From positions 21,517,354 to 21,581,353 of the forward strand of contig NC_045142.1 in the NCBI RefSeq assembly GCF_008831285.2: 64,000 nt of DNA. The letters run 5' to 3'. The position numbers and the translations under genes are program-made. The notes beneath the pieces were generated by a model. The model was not told the origin of the DNA. It did no database searches and was given only the letters and a program-made list of their open reading frames with translations. Below are positions 60,561 through 64,000 of the stretch, one piece after another (within the stretch, counting starts at the first letter, position 1; every line of letters starts with the position of its first letter). This stretch comes from Nymphaea colorata (lineage: Eukaryota > Streptophyta > Magnoliopsida > Nymphaeales > Nymphaeaceae).

Positions 60561-64000
<3,440 letters not shown>

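Overview
The window looks like nuclear DNA from a flowering plant. It is AT-rich and mostly non-coding, full of (TA)n microsatellites and degraded retrotransposons (Copia, LINE). It carries plant-type genes in pieces: a JmjC/FYR-type histone demethylase tail and nepenthesin-like aspartic proteases. It also holds a nuclear copy of part of plastid rps3. Nothing identifies the species. No tRNA, rRNA, CRISPR or bacterial-type operon was seen. I cannot support one intact, complete protein-coding gene; the gene features are exons, fragments or pseudogenes.

Layout. 0.6-2.3 kb: a nested, GC/GA-rich non-autonomous element with an inverted-repeat frame. 2.3-5.6 kb: pyrimidine-rich, then AT-rich DNA without a recognisable gene. 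5.66-6.91 kb (minus): two exons of a JmjC-family demethylase (FYRN start and FYRC). 6.92-20.61 kb: a 13.7-kb satellite array that begins directly against the second of these exons. It is built on three nested levels: a ~114-bp monomer, a ~342-bp trimer and a ~1.0-kb nine-monomer unit, with multi-kilobase blocks duplicated on top. 21.6-24.5 kb: a minus-strand Copia LTR, three phase-compatible minus-strand exons of an unidentified gene, and a plus-strand Copia RNase H remnant. 26.8 kb: a short LTR with an initiator-tRNA-type primer site. 28.58-28.79 kb: plastid rps3 DNA between two (TA)n tracts.

33.2-38.5 kb (minus): a decayed LINE with ORF1, endonuclease, reverse transcriptase and zinc-binding parts. 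38.7-40.5 kb and 46.5-48.5 kb (plus): aspartic-protease pseudogenes. The second locus is a tandem partial duplication whose two copies differ by indels but by almost no substitutions. 49.5-50.8 kb: exon-like blocks of an unidentified plus-strand gene. 53.6-55.7 kb: a Copia gag-protease-integrase remnant. From 40 to 64 kb, several unnamed repeat families recur, two of them carrying (TA)n/(TG)n microsatellites.

The genes do not form a pathway. The coherent story is genome structure: satellite amplification against a chromatin-regulator exon, organelle DNA capture in a microsatellite, and repeated segmental duplication. Several frameshifts sit at homopolymers and may be assembly errors rather than real mutations. 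All coordinates and spacings were counted by eye and may be off by a few bases.
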